The translations under genes were made by a program, and so were the position numbers. A DNA stretch of 64,000 nt from Clavaria fumosa (Eukaryota > Basidiomycota > Agaricomycetes > Agaricales > Clavariaceae), in the NCBI GenBank assembly GCA_951802425.1, contig OX637795.1:620001-684000 (forward strand), in the 5' to 3' direction. Positions 1 to 11,849 of this stretch are shown here, in pieces. Numbering within the stretch: the first letter of the stretch is position 1; each line of letters opens with the position of its first letter. The notes below the pieces were generated by a model. It saw nothing but the letters and a program-made list of their open reading frames with translations. It did not search any database and had not been told where the DNA came from.

Positions 1-3000
1 TGTCTGAAGACCCTGAAACTATCCTTTTGCCATCTGGAGAGAATGATACTGACATGACCTGCTGAGAATGGCCCTCAAGTGTCTGCAGATGAGCACCAGT
101 GACTGCATCCCACACTCTCACTGTCCTGTCTGAAGACCCTGAAACTATCCTTGTACCCTTTGGTGAGAATAACACTGAGTTGATGTTTCCAGAATGGCCC
201 TCCATGACTTGTACACATGCACCCCACTATCCAGGTAATTCCCCTTTCACCAGCACTGCTCCCTCCATCTGCTTGTTGTAGGTATTGTATATTTCAGTGC
301 CAATTGGGGTGAAGGGCAAAGCTGTAAAATACACTTGCAATGCAGACACACTGATGGCTGGAAAGAACTCCTGGATCAATCTTTCACCATCAGATAATAG
401 GGCTGAGACAATATCCATATGATTATTCATCTATTTCAAGACCACATGTTAGTTTTGTGAACCTCACTTAATAAAAACATGCACTTACTGAAAGATAGGC
501 ATGCACAGATGCCAACATTTGCAATGCATTTCTCAGATTCCCAAGGAGACTGCAGACCTCTATCCAGTGGAGTAAATGATTTGAGCAGAAATGTCCCAGA
601 AGCTGTAAAACATTGCTTGAAAGCTTGCCACTGCAAACATGCATGCCCCAATATCTACATGCATACTGCAGGCTGCCTGAGATATGTTTTGATATCATCT
701 CTGGGAGATCTGGCACTTCATGGTTGGACTTGGTGGGGTCTCTCATACCACAAATATCCTTCTTCAGCCTTTTCATCACAATCAGGCATTTCTCTGCCAT
801 GATGGTGTGTTGCTCTTCAAGATCAACTCTAAACTGCATGTTGTGGCATCTAGTGGGGTCTACAATGAAGTCAAAGAATGATGGGTGAATCAATCTTATA
901 ACTCCACTGCCATCATTTGGAGCTGTAATGATTGCCTGCAACTTCTGAAGATAACCATTGACATCAACATCTGACTCAAGCAGGTCCTCCAATTGATCTG
1001 ATGAGAGAGGATCCTGAAGGACAGCAATAGTTCCAAGAATCAAGCGTAATTTGACTCCAAGGTGTTCAGAAATATCAGGGAATGCAGTATTCAACACTTG
1101 CAAATACAACTGATCCAGATGCTGCAGAGGAGAGGAGCCCACAGCAGTTGTTGTGTTCAAAAGCATCTCCAGTTGGCCTTTGGGATCAGCAACATCAATG
1201 AACCTTGCTGCAGTGGCAGCAAATATGAACAGGCCTGAGGACATATTGGTCAAACTCTCAACATCTGTAGGGGATGGCCAGGATCCAGGAATGAGATATC
1301 TGTGCTTGATATCTTCAAGGCACCATGTCAGATAATCCTGGATATCACTTTTAATGACATCCAACCTGACTTCATGAAGAATCATTGGTCTGGTTGTATC
1401 TTTGAGAAATGGATGTTGAAAAGCACCAGTGATTTGGAGAATTGGTCTACTGGTGATGAGGAATTGCAAAGGGAATAATTTCTTAATGTGTTGGGATAAT
1501 GATGCAAGAATGGTAGAGGTGGGATTCTCATCCTTGCATTCATCCAAAGCATCAATCACAACTAAACTTGGGGGGAACTTATTCCTCATAGCAACAAATG
1601 GTTCGACAATCATCTTCTCCAACTGATAGGAGACAGAGGAGTAAACAATATCAGGTTTAGACCTGACAACATCTGCAAGTCCAGCTTTGAACTCTGGACA
1701 AAACTGTCCTAATTGATAGGCAATGGTAGTGAATACCAGATTGAGATTGCTGCAATCAGCATTATCCCTAGAGCAGAAGAAGCTCGCAGCAAGGACTCCT
1801 TTGTCCTCACAGAACTTGGCCGCAGTGTAGGCAATTGTAGTCTTCCCACTCCCAGCTACACCATTGATCCAAAATATCTGCCGAGTCCCCATGACACACA
1901 AATGGTCAGAGGATGTGGGTATGCCCTCTTGGGAGTGTTCAACATTATGACTAATCCACTGATACAGCTCCTCAAGAATCTCTTTCCGAGTACCACCAAG
2001 ACACGAGACTAGCTTATTATTGCAGTTGAAGCCAGCAGTGACTGCACGAGGCAGATTGAGACCAGCTACATAGCCCAACATAAGTAAAGCACTACGGCCA
2101 AATTATGAAATAAACCGCACCGTGGCCATTGAGCTTTGTCTTGATTTCTGTGATTTCCGTTTTGATTTCCTGATAAAAAATAATCAAATGAGAAACAGGA
2201 CGAGGTATCTGGCCCATGAACTTACCCCAAGTGTGGACTCAACAGCGAGTGTACTTTGAACCTTTGACCACACCTCAATCAGGGTGTCCAAAGATACAGG
2301 CCACTTGCTTACCAGGAATTGTTGTATTGAGTTATCGATAGTGGAAATGAGGCCCGTAATCTTAAGAGCATCGTGGTCACGGGTGAGGACACGCTTTAAG
2401 CTGTTGCGCTTGATCATATGCTGAGCCTTCTCCCCAACAGACTTCCATGATCTGCCATGCGAGACTGAGATCAGCAGAGTATTTTGCCAAGAAATAGTGA
2501 CTCACTCAGACAAGCAGTTGATACGGTCAGTCATTGCCGCAGACAGGGCGCCGCCATTGGACACCTCTTGCAGCATTGCATGCAAGTCTCGAACGCGGCA
2601 AGCCAGTGATTCCAAGTCGTTGCTGTTCTGTGAGGTTTTCTGTGCGGAGAATTAGCGAGCAACGACATCGACATAAATGACATGTTTCACGCACCTGAAT
2701 GGCATTGAGGAGAACTACAAATCCCCCAATACCTTCCTGCAATCCGGGTATGCCTATCTTCCCCGCAACCTCCTTGAGGAGTGCAAGAGCATTCTGGAGA
2801 CCAATGAAGGCAGGAGACTGAGGCCCGGAAGAAGACTTGATCTTCGCGAGGGTAGTGTCAAGAGCTTTGCGCATGGTGATGATGCTAGTGGTCGAAAGAG
2901 CACCTCCTCCTTATCGATGCTGCGGAGCGTGACAGTCATGATTTGATGTGACAACTAACATTGCCGTGACGCCAGTGCTTGATAGGGAACGTGGCTCGCC

Positions 3001-3030
3001 CTCCTTGCTGTCGTTCTCGTCATTCACCAT
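1..3030 (-). CDS. NACHT-WD40 STAND (NLR-like) protein, seven exons visible, 3' end outside the window
   Basis: I read the exons as complement(1..430, 489..2065, 2121..2169, 2226..2451, 2506..2639, 2695..2884, 2960..3030). Every intron is GT-AG and 52-75 bp, and the phases close exactly, giving 749 codons before the last exon. The N-terminal ~220 residues are helical and resemble the variable effector part of agaricomycete STAND proteins. The NACHT NTPase follows, with Walker A GVAGSGKTT near residue 295 and Walker B LVVIDALDEC near 394. The last exon reads into WD40 repeats (EGHSGNINSV, SGSSDRTVRVWD) that run off the window. Family knowledge: fungal STAND proteins are cytosolic signalling switches for non-self recognition and programmed cell death. 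The specific role is unknown. An in-frame TAG at 227-229 interrupts the last exon, so the gene may be a pseudogene or a truncated allele. Confidence 0.85.
227..229 (-). other. In-frame TAG at the NACHT/WD40 junction
   Basis: Minus-strand codons run GELPG, then TAG, then WGACVQVMEGH in the same frame. The WD40 reading is therefore intact on both sides of a single stop codon. A natural protein ending here would have about 816 residues and lack the whole beta-propeller. I found no GT-AG pair of credible length that removes it. Confidence 0.75.
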
Positions 3031-4182
3031 CGAGTCAAGCTCTCCGGATTGCTCCTTTCAACCACAAAACACTAGTTCATACCCTGTGCTCTAGTGCTTG
3101 AAACCTCCAAACCTGCTTTGTATCTAGCCCGTCGTTGCTCTCTGTTTTTGTATGGGCGACATGCCCTTCTACTGCCATCTTTCCTACACTCTCGTATCCC
3201 TATCTTCGATTGCGAGGTATATCTTTTTGCAATATAGACGACGACCGACGCATCCACATATATGACATCTCTGCAGATGGACTCAGAGGTGTGCCGTGTC
3301 GCCGTGTTCGGACCTCTCAGACGCGGAAGATGATGACAATGAGATCTCCCTCAGGCCTCGACAAGAGAATATGTGACTTTCGCTATTTTCTGACTGCTTC
3401 GCTTTCGAAATATTTTATAGATGCTTCTCTGACGTTGAAGACAGGCATTGTTTCTTCCCTGTCTTGTCAAAGATGGTCCTGTACATACTACTAGTAGGAG
3501 GCCTAGCAAACATGCAGGGAATAAGGAACGGAACAGTTCTTGTCGACTGTGCGGGCGGGGGGCGGCAGAGGTGTATATCTGCAATGCTGTGATATTTCTG
3601 CGTGACGGAAGCATCAACAATGGATAGTTGACTCTTCGCAGCAGCAGAGCGCTCTCAAGGTTCGGGTCACACGACATCACCTGAATCAGCATTTGGCTAA
3701 GAAGTTGTACGCATGGTACGATGGTACGAAAAAGTAGGGGGTGAGGAGGTAATGTGAGTATGACTCAGTGATTTAAGTTTTTTATGATTTAGTTAGTGGG
3801 TTTCAGGACTGTCGGGGAGAAAGGTGTGACATCGGTTGAGGGAGAGTTGGCCTGTTACATGATCCTCAACGAGCATGTCACTACCTTCAGTGACTTGTCA
3901 TAGCATTTAATTCCGTGCTTAGTAGTCCTCGTCAAATACTGACTTAGGCGCCACCTCGTTCAACCAACAGCTCTTCGTCAAGGCTCCCAGCGGACCAAAT
4001 CAGAGCTACAAAAGTCAGTCTTTCAAATCCACTCCGCAGCCGGCTTTCGTTTAACAGAAGATCACAATAAGCGGAAGCTCAGAGATATTGACCAGCAGCT
4101 CGACGACGCTGTCAATATCTCAGAGCCCGTTGACCAGCCTCCGCCTGCCAAGCAGCCCCACATGGCCCATGATGCAGCCCAT
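3031..4182. other. Intergenic stretch with no supported gene
   Basis: This holds the upstream region of the NACHT gene and the left flank of copia-1. Short open frames exist (for example 3351-3692 minus) but have no recognisable domain or exon signals. A frame at about 4000-4180 plus (reading LTEDHNKRKL, then LDDAVNISEP) may be the tail of an old gene or element cut by copia-1; I cannot name it. Confidence 0.4.
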
Positions 4183-4517
4183 TGTTGGAGATTCAAACCG
4201 CCGCCCGTTACCGCGCCTTGCGTAACGGCCCGCCCTCGCGTGTTCGCTTCCGCACCTGAGCATTCTTCCCTTCATCGCTTATTAGCCTAACGCAGTCTTC
4301 TCTTCGGCTCCCATCCATTATATAGTCTTGTAGCGTAGCCTTCATGCCCTCTCAACGACTTGCGTCGCTTGAGAGGTATGACATATCATTTCCAATCCTT
4401 ATACCTACTTACTGACTAGCTGAACACCGTAGCTAACCCGGTGTTCGCATTAGGTACTTTCCTTTTAATAAACCAAATGACTCGCGTCGCTTGAGAGCTA
4501 ACCCGGTGTTCGCATTA
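4183..4517 (+). repeat. Copia-1 5' LTR
   Basis: 335 bp, starting TGTTGGAG and ending TTCGCATTA. The 3' part contains an internal direct repeat: GCTAACCCGGTGTTCGCATT occurs twice, around 4433 and 4497, each preceded by a GCGTCGCTTGAGAG-type word. It should drive transcription of the element. Confidence 0.93.
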
Positions 4518-4530
4518 GATTATGAGACCC
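4518..4530 (+). promoter_or_regulatory. Copia-1 primer-binding site (anticodon-arm type)
   Basis: GATTATGAGACCC follows the LTR directly. Its reverse complement, GGGTCTCATAATC, matches the anticodon arm and CAT anticodon of an elongator tRNA-Met rather than a tRNA 3' end. Drosophila copia is known to prime from an internal tRNA-Met fragment. The same 13 bases follow the 5' LTR of copia-2. Confidence 0.6.
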
Positions 4531-4561
4531 GCCTATAGGGACTAACCACATGCACTTCACG

Positions 4562-7500
4562 ATGTCGCTCGCTAACCAAACCAAGTTTTCGAAAACCTTC
4601 TCCCTGCCGAAGTTAAAGCCCGACGGATCCAACTGGATTATCTTCCAGGATAGTGTCGAGCTCGAGTGCGCATCGCACAACCTCGAAGGCCATCTTGATG
4701 GGCGAAGGACGAGACCAGTCCGCCCGGCGGCCGCAATCCCTGTGGCAGAGGAGGAAATGTTTGAGCGAGAGACGGCCCGCTGGACTTCGGGCGAAGCAAC
4801 AATATGAAAGGGGCTCGCCGAAGCGTTGCCCCCAACGTTATACCTCACTGTATGGAAGGAACCAACAGTGAGAGAAGTCTGGGCGAAGGTCGTTCAGCAT
4901 CACCAAAACAAAGCGCAGCTGATAGTCGTCGAATTACACACCCGGCTACAGAACGAGAGATGTCCCGACAAAGGGGACATACGCGAACACCTAGCAAAAC
5001 TACGTCAGATGTGAGAAGACCTTGCCCTGATGGGCGAGAGCGTTACAGATGAAAACTTCCGCACCATAATCCTTTCCTCCCTACCGCTGTCGTATGACAA
5101 CTACCTTACCTCTATAACCAATCAGCTCAGCCCGACATCGATAACGATAACTGTCCCCAAACGCACCACTGGTACCCTGGTAATACCCGCATTCGAGACC
5201 CTGATTACGCCGCCGAAGATCGATCCCGACCGACTCATAGAGTCGCTAGGCCAAGAGGCCGACCGCCGCGCCCTACGACAAAAAGGCACGAAAAAGGAGA
5301 AGGAAGATGCGGCGTTAACCGCCTCCTCCGACTCTGCTGGGACTAAGAAAAAGGACAGGCCTAAGGTCAAATGCTTCAACTGCAACAAAACGGGACATTA
5401 CCAAAGGGATTGCTGGGCGAAAGGAGGTGGCAAGGAGGGCCAAGGACCGAAGCAAAAGGGAAAAGGGGCAGACAAGGCTGCTGCCGCAGACGACGACGAA
5501 AGCGCAACTGCATGGCCGGCTATCGTCAAAGGGGATGGTCAGTGCGAAAGGACAGGGATAGACTTTGCTCACCTGGCAGAAACAGATGAGCACGCGAAAA
5601 TCGAGCTGTACGACTCTGGCGCCTCCCGCCACATGTCGCCATACCGCGCAAAGTTCCTGAACTACACCGAAATCCCAACGAAAAACATATATGCAGCCGA
5701 CAGAAGGACCTTTAAAGTGCTAGGAAAGGGGGACATCTACATAAATGTCCCAAAAGGGTCAGAAATGACGAAGGTACTGCTCCGAAATGTGCTATACGCA
5801 CCTGCGATGTCCGCAATGCTGGTCTCAATCGCAAAGATTACTGAGGCAAACCATACCGTTACGTTCAAAGGGGCGAATTGTCTAATCTACGGACCGAACG
5901 GGGATCTCGTGGGTCAAATCCCTCGAAGGAACGGACTGTACCAAGTAAACCACGGCGTATGCGACACAAACGGCCGAGCGCTGATGGCCGCAACCGTCAG
6001 CATCGATGAACTACACAGAAAAATGGGCCACATAGCTTACGACGCTGCGAAGGCCCTCATCCAAAAGGGGATGGTAAAAGGCATAGAACTCGACGAATCA
6101 CCGCAACCGGGATTGTGTGACTCCTGCGAGTATGCGAAGGCAACCCGCAAGCCCATAAGAAAGGTAAGAATGGAGCCACGCGCCGAGCGTTTCGGCGACG
6201 AGATCCATTCAGACCTGTGGGGGTCACCAGTCAAATCCATCAACGGACGAGTGTACTATGTCACTTACACAGATGGGTGCACCAGGTGGTCCGCCGTCGA
6301 CATCCTCCGAACCAAGGACGAGACCCTGGCTTCTTACAAACGCTTTGAAGCTTGGGCAAAGACGCAGCGAGAAGCCAGAATCAAGTGCCTATACTCTGAC
6401 AAGGGAGGCGAGTACATGAGCGGAGCCTTCGAAGAGCATTTAGCCCAAGCAGGGACAATCCGAAGACTCACCGTGCACGACACTCCTGAGTACAACGGCG
6501 TTGCCGAACGCCTCAACCGCTCGATCCTCGAGCGCGTCCGGGCAATGCTCCATGCCAGCGGACTGCCGAAATTTCTGTGGGCCGAGGCGGTTAGGCATGC
6601 CGTCTACCTAAAGAACCGAACATCGACACGGGCACTCACAAACATGACGCCCTTCCAAGCCCTCTTTGGTGCCAAACCAGACCTGTCCCACCTCCCCGAA
6701 TGGGGGACAAAAGTATGGGTGCACGACCCAACGAGGACAAAGCTTGATGGGCGGTCGAACGTAGGCAGATGGATAGGCTTCGACGAGCCCACCCACGCCC
6801 ACCGAATATATTGGCCTGAAAAACGGTCAGTAACTGTTGAACGCAGCGTCAAATTTGACATAGGAGATGTTGTATTTGCGAGAGACGCACCGCAGGAACC
6901 GGTCACTCCCGCGCTGCGCAGCCCGCAGCCTGACCAACCCCCAAGAGACTCCGACGACGAGGCAGATGAAAACCCGACCTATCAGGAAGTGACTGAAGAG
7001 CGGAGTAAACGCCAAAGAAAGCCGTCCGAGTACGTCAAAAGGTTGCAAAGAGGCGAAGGAACGGTAGAAGGGAGAAAGAAGGGGCCCAACTTACCCCAAG
7101 GTATGCCCACACCAACTCTGCCCGAAGCACCGTCCACTGAGGATGAGGAGGAGCACGCAAACCTGGGAGGTATTGAGTATGCGATGATAGCAAATGTAGT
7201 TGAGACGGAGGGGGTAGATCCAACGTACCACGAAGCCAAGCGGCGTCCGGACTGGCCCAAATGGCATGAAGCCATCAAGACTGAGCTCGAGTGTCTAGAC
7301 AAAGCCGAGACCTGGGACGTCGTTAAGCGACCCGAAGACAGAAACGTCGTCGGCTCCAAGTGGGTCCTCCGGATAAAGAAAAATGCTGCAGGTCAGGTAG
7401 AGAAGTATAAGGCACGGCTGGTGGCGAAAGGTTATACCCAGGTCCATGGCCAAGATTACTTCGAAACCTTCGCGCCTGTGGCCCGCCTCGCCTCGATCCG

Positions 7501-8776
7501 TATCATCCTGGCCATAGCGACGAGGAACGACTGGGACATCGATACTTTCGACTTTAACAGTGCCTTCTTGAATGGTCAGTTAGGTGATGACGAAGAAGTG
7601 TATATGGAACAACCACCTGGATACGAGGCCGAGAACCGTCGCAGATACGTCCTGAAGCTGAAAAAGTCAATATACGGCTTAAAACAGAGTGGGCGAAAAT
7701 GGTACGAGGCCCTCTGCAGCGAGTTGACGACGCTGGGTTTCCGAAAAAGCGAAGCCGACCCCGCAGTCTTCTACCAGCGGAGTAAAACATCGATGACCTT
7801 GATAGCGGTCCATGTGGACGACTGCATCATCGCCGGCGGAGACGCGACTGAGATAGCGAAGACTAAGCACGAGCTGAACAAAAAGTTCCGGCTGACGGAT
7901 ATGGGAGCGATTGGTTGGTTGCTAGGGATTGAGGTAACGAGGGACAGGGCGACACGTACGCTTTCGCTGAGTCAGCGGAGTTACATCGAAGCGATACTGG
8001 CGCGCGGAAATTTCACCGACCTGAGTCCATGGGCGAAGCCCATGGACTGCTCCACTGTCCTCTCTCGTTCCCAATGCCCAACCTCTGTTGAAGATGTTGC
8101 GGAAATGCAGAAGTTCCTGTACCGACGCCTACTCGGGATGCTGATGTGGGCAGATGTCGCTACCCGACCCGATATTGCCTTCGCCGTCTCTACTCTCGCT
8201 CAGTTCGCAGAAAACCCAGGATGACCGCACTGGGAGGCGCTCAAGCAAGTCTTTCGTTACCTGAAGGGGACGAAGAACTGGAGGCTCACCTACGGCGGTA
8301 CCGAGAAGGAACTAGAGGGGTACAGTGATGCGGATGGAAGCTCGCAAGAGCACAGAAAGGCCATAAGCGGGTACGCTTTCCTAATTGACGGGGGAGCTGT
8401 ATCGTGGGCGGCTAAAAAGCAGGAGTTGGTCGTTCTCTCGACAACCGAGGCCGAGTACGTTGCCGCGACACATGCGGCAAAGGAAGCCATATGGCTGCGA
8501 AGGCTAATCGACGAGCTCGTCCGCCCACTCGCTGCTCCCACCACCCTCTTTTGCGACAACAAATCCGCAATCGCGCTCACACAAGACAGGCACTACCATG
8601 CCCGCACGAAGCACATCGACATACAATACCACTTCATACGATACGTCGTCCAAAACGGATCTATAAACTTAATCTATTGTCCCACATACGAGATGGTGGC
8701 CAATACCCTGACGAAGGCGCTACCAAGCGCGAAGGCCAAGCACTTCGCGAACGTGCTCGGACTACGTGCAGTTTGA
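4562..8776 (+). pseudogene. Copia-1 gag-pol polyprotein with three in-frame TGA codons
   Basis: One frame runs from ATG 4562 to 8776, interrupted only by TGA at 4805, 5012 and 8222. In order: a Gag domain (LPKLKPDGSNW), a CCHC knuckle (CFNCNKTGHYQRDC), an aspartic protease (YDSGASRHM), a GAG-pre-integrase/HHCC region (LHRKMGHI, then CDSCEYAK), the integrase core (HSDLWG, YSDKGGEY, NGVAERLNRS), reverse transcriptase (KYKARLVAKGYTQ, FNSAFLNG, VHVDD, YGLKQ) and RNase H (SDADGSS, STTEAEYVA, DNKSAI). At 5012 and 8222 the neighbouring family motif expects arginine, which suggests CGA to TGA. The reverse-transcriptase catalytic VDD pair is intact. Readthrough is possible but unlikely. Confidence 0.93.
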
Positions 8777-8784
8777 TGGGGGAG
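8775..8784 (+). promoter_or_regulatory. Copia-1 polypurine tract
   Basis: GATGGGGGAG abuts the 3' LTR start and follows the RNase H stop, the position at which plus-strand DNA synthesis is primed in LTR elements. Confidence 0.75.
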
Positions 8785-9119
8785 TGTTGGAGATTCAAAC
8801 CGCCGCCCGTTACCGCGCCTTGCGTAACAGCCCGCCCTTGCGTGTTCGCTTCCGCACCTGAGCATTCTTCCCTTCATCGCTTATTAGCCTAACGCAGTCT
8901 TCTCTTCGGCTCCCATCCATTATATAGTCTTGTAGCGTAGCCTTCACGCCCTCTCAACGACTCGCGTCGCTTGAGAGGTACGACATATCATTTCCAATCC
9001 TTATACCTACTTACTGACTAGCTGAACACCGTAGCTAACCCGGTGTTCGCATTAGGTACTTTCCTTTTAATAAACCAAATGACTCGCGTCGCTTGAGAGC
9101 TAACCCAGTGTTCGCATTA
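8785..9119 (+). repeat. Copia-1 3' LTR
   Basis: 335 bp, collinear with 4183-4517 and about 98% identical; every difference I could find is a transition. It is followed by the target duplication CCCAT. Confidence 0.93.
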
Positions 9120-9124
9120 CCCAT

Positions 9125-9883
9125 CTACTCCACCCTCGTCAAGTACGACATCACCACGTCGTCCTCACGTACCTCGTCTCTTGCACATCAATTTCTCTCC
9201 ATTCCCAGAATTGCCTTCCGCTCGATTTTCTTTATCAATACAACGCGACATACAACAGAACGCCGTCAACGCAAGAAAAACCTAGCCTGCCCCTCTCCAA
9301 ATCCATCCCGCATCTGAGCACCATCCTCGCGTGCCGTGAAGGCAGCCAACCCATTCTCTGCCTTCCACTATAACAACCCTAATGACTGGCTTTCACTACC
9401 TCCCCCATCCTCACAACCACCTTCGTCATCTGCCTCGAGCGGCTTCTCCGCAAGTGTGAACCCCTCTTCGCACCTTGAGCTTGAGTACCGTCCCTCGTCG
9501 CTGCGTTCTTTTCTTCGCTTGCTACGTATGCAGGCAAGCCTGCGCCCGTAGGCGCCGTCGCTGCTGCTAGGTGTGGCTGGGACTTCCTTTCTAGGTGACC
9601 ACGACAACACCATACAAGCCCAACTACAAAATCAAGAACGCCCAGTCGCCTAGTACTATAGCCCTTACAAGAACCTCCTAGCTACTATAACTACTCTGCC
9701 GAACCACCTACCCATACTTGAGCAGAGCAGAGAGAAGCAAGTAAAACCAAAACCTGAACCAAAACTGAATGTCAACCAATGCCGGTGGTCACCAGACCGA
9801 AGGCGCAGGGGGAAGCAGGACATCATGAACCCGTCCCCCCCACACTGATCACCAGGCCACACCCCGCCAGACGAGTATCACCA
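9125..9883. other. Non-coding stretch between copia-1 and LINE ORF1
   Basis: No frame here has recognisable domains. It probably includes the LINE 5' untranslated region, because LINE ORF1 begins at its right end, but I cannot place the LINE 5' end. Confidence 0.4.
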
Positions 9884-10384
9884 ATGACGACACCACCCGA
9901 GCCAGGGCCGTGCTGGAAAGGGAAGGCCTGATCCCACCGAACGGCACCATCACACCACGATCTCTGGCGACAGCTCTCACGAGACTTGCCCACAATGTGG
10001 CCCGCATCCCCAAACCGGCACTCGACATCATCAACGCCATGGCCACGCTCCTCAACGCTCAGGAACCCCTACCTCAGACCGGCGAACCCAACGTGATGAT
10101 CACCCCTGCGATCGAGAAGCTGAACGAAATTGCCGATGACGTCAAACGCGCCACCTCACAGATCCTCGCTGAAGCGCAGACCAACACTGATGTGTTGAAT
10201 GAGATTAGGAAAGAAACGCAAGCCCTGCAAAGTCTGCGAGAACACCTGAACACCACAGTCGACGAGCTCACCCAGAAAACCGATATAGCCACCCGCAATG
10301 CGTCCCAAGCCCAGAGGGACATCCTAGAGCTCCTATCCCAGCCTCAAACTACAGCACGACGCCTGCAGGATGAGGAGGCATCCA
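9884..10384 (+). pseudogene. LINE ORF1, N-terminal piece
   Basis: A possible ATG at 9884 (MTTPPEPGP) shifts frame within about 25 bp into a clean frame from about 9910 (VLEREGLIPPNGTITPRSL). This is a helical region with heptad-like spacing (EIRKETQALQSLREHLN) that is cut at EEASM by the foldback element. In Tad/I-like LINEs, ORF1 is the nucleic-acid-binding particle protein, and an N-terminal coiled coil fits that. The assignment rests mainly on continuity with the ORF1 pieces at 39.1 and 56.4 kb. Confidence 0.65.
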
Positions 10385-11478
10385 TGTAGCCCCATTGTAA
10401 TGTATCCAGTAAATTCCACCCAGATGTGTTACAATGTTTCCTCCCACTTTACACACTGAGAGTGCATTATAATGCCACTGCCTGTCACCTATAAATGCCT
10501 CTTGCTTGAGATGGCATTATAATGCCCATGTCATTATAGGCCCTGAGGCCATTATAATGCTCATGTCATTAAAGGCCCTGAGGCCATTATAATGCACACC
10601 CTCTGGCACAATAACATTACAATAAGCTAGCTTGAGATGGCCATTATAATGCCCATGTCATTAAAGGCCCTGAGGCTGTTATAATGCCCATGTCATTAAA
10701 GGCCCTGAGGCCATTACAATGCACACCCTCTGGCACAATGACATTACAATACCCTCATACTTGACATAGTGGTGGAAAAGCCCAGCCCAACTCAAGCCCC
10801 AGCCTGCTATGGTAATATTTGATGAATGTTTGTCTATGTTTGAGCTTATAAGCCCAGCCCAGGTCAAGCCCCAGCCTACTATGGTAATTGAATCTTATAT
10901 ATTGTTTTAATTTGAGGCCATATTTTGATGTTTATATAAGCTGAATTTCAATATAGAGGCATTTGATGAATGTTTGTCTGTGTTTGAGCTTATGATAAAT
11001 GTTTGTCTGTGTTTGAGCTTATGATAAATGTTTGTCTGTGTTTGAGCTTATGATAAATGTTTGTCTGTGTTTGAGCTTATTATAATGCCATCTCAAGCTA
11101 GCTTATTGTAATGTCATTGTGCCAGAGGGTGTGCATTGTAATGGCCTCAGGGCCTATAATGACATGGGCATTATAATGGCCTCAGGGTCTTCAATGACAT
11201 GGGCATTATAATGGCCTCACAGGGCCTTTAAGGACATGGGCATTATAATGGTATCACAGGGCCTTTAAGGACATGGGCATTCTAATGGCCTCAGGGTCTT
11301 CAATGACATGGACATTATAATGGTCTCAGGGCCTTTAATGACATGGGCATTATAATGCCATCTCAAGCTAGAGGCTAGAGGGCAGTAGCATTACAATGCA
11401 CTCTCAGTGTGAAAAGTGGGAGGCAACATCATAACGTGTCTGGGTGGAATTTACTGGATACATTACAATGGGGCTACA
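10385..11478. mobile_element. Foldback/MITE-like element with long inverted arms
   Basis: About 1.09 kb. The ends are inverted copies (TGTAGCCCCATTGTAATG on the left and its complement on the right), and matching extends imperfectly over roughly 350 bp per arm. The arms contain tandem ~36-bp units with the core CATTATAATGCCCATGTCAT and GGCCCTGAGG, in opposite orientation in the two arms. The centre holds three to four copies of a 29-bp unit (GATAAATGTTTGTCTGTGTT). There is no coding capacity. It sits in LINE ORF1. The TSD is unclear; TA is possible. Confidence 0.75.
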
Positions 11479-11511
11479 GGGACTGTTGAGGATGAAGCAG
11501 ATACACACACC

Positions 11512-11811
11512 TGTCAACAACAGTCGATCTGACTCCCAGTTGTTTGAGGAACTTAGGTGAAGTCGGTCAAACGGGAGCAGGAAGAATATGTGATAAGGAG
11601 TAACAACCTGAGGAGGGGTTGTTACTCATGTAGCTACTTTATATACACACGAAGGCATGAGTCATGACAAGTCACAGTGAAAGCGAACTGACACATGTAG
11701 ACAGCGAGGCGCAGTATGAGTCATAGTGATAGGGTAGAAGGGGAAGGCATGCGGCATGTGATAGGTGTGAAGAGTGGAAAAAAGGGGGGGTGATGTGGTG
11801 AAAGTGTAACA
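11512..11811 (-). repeat. G1 3' LTR
   Basis: 300 bp, TGTTACAC...GTTGACA on the minus strand, matching 38756-39055 with a few substitutions. The middle contains a TATATA box-like run and the word GTAACAACC in inverted arrangement. Confidence 0.92.
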
Positions 11812-11825
11812 TAATCCCCTCCCAG
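11812..11825 (-). promoter_or_regulatory. G1 polypurine tract
   Basis: CTGGGAGGGGATTA on the minus strand, directly before the 3' LTR. Confidence 0.7.
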
Positions 11826-11849
11826 TGGTCCGGCGTCTCGATGGGCCCG

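Larger units (their letters stand above)
4183..9119 (+). mobile_element. Copia-1: full-length Ty1/copia LTR retrotransposon
   Basis: Two 335-bp LTRs flank a gag-pol frame in copia order (protease, integrase, reverse transcriptase, RNase H). A perfect 5-bp target duplication CCCAT lies at 4178-4182 and 9120-9124. The LTRs differ at about six positions, all transitions (roughly 1.8%). The single long frame is broken only by three in-frame TGA codons, so the copy is complete but probably non-autonomous. Confidence 0.95.

Noticed and set aside
3351..3692. Minus-strand frame upstream of the NACHT gene
   Set aside because: No domain, no splice signals, and composition like the surrounding non-coding DNA.
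4805..8224. Programmed TGA readthrough or selenocysteine in copia-1
   Set aside because: Three TGA codons at domain-internal positions, two at expected arginines, match the decay seen in the other elements. No stop-codon context or structure is shared.
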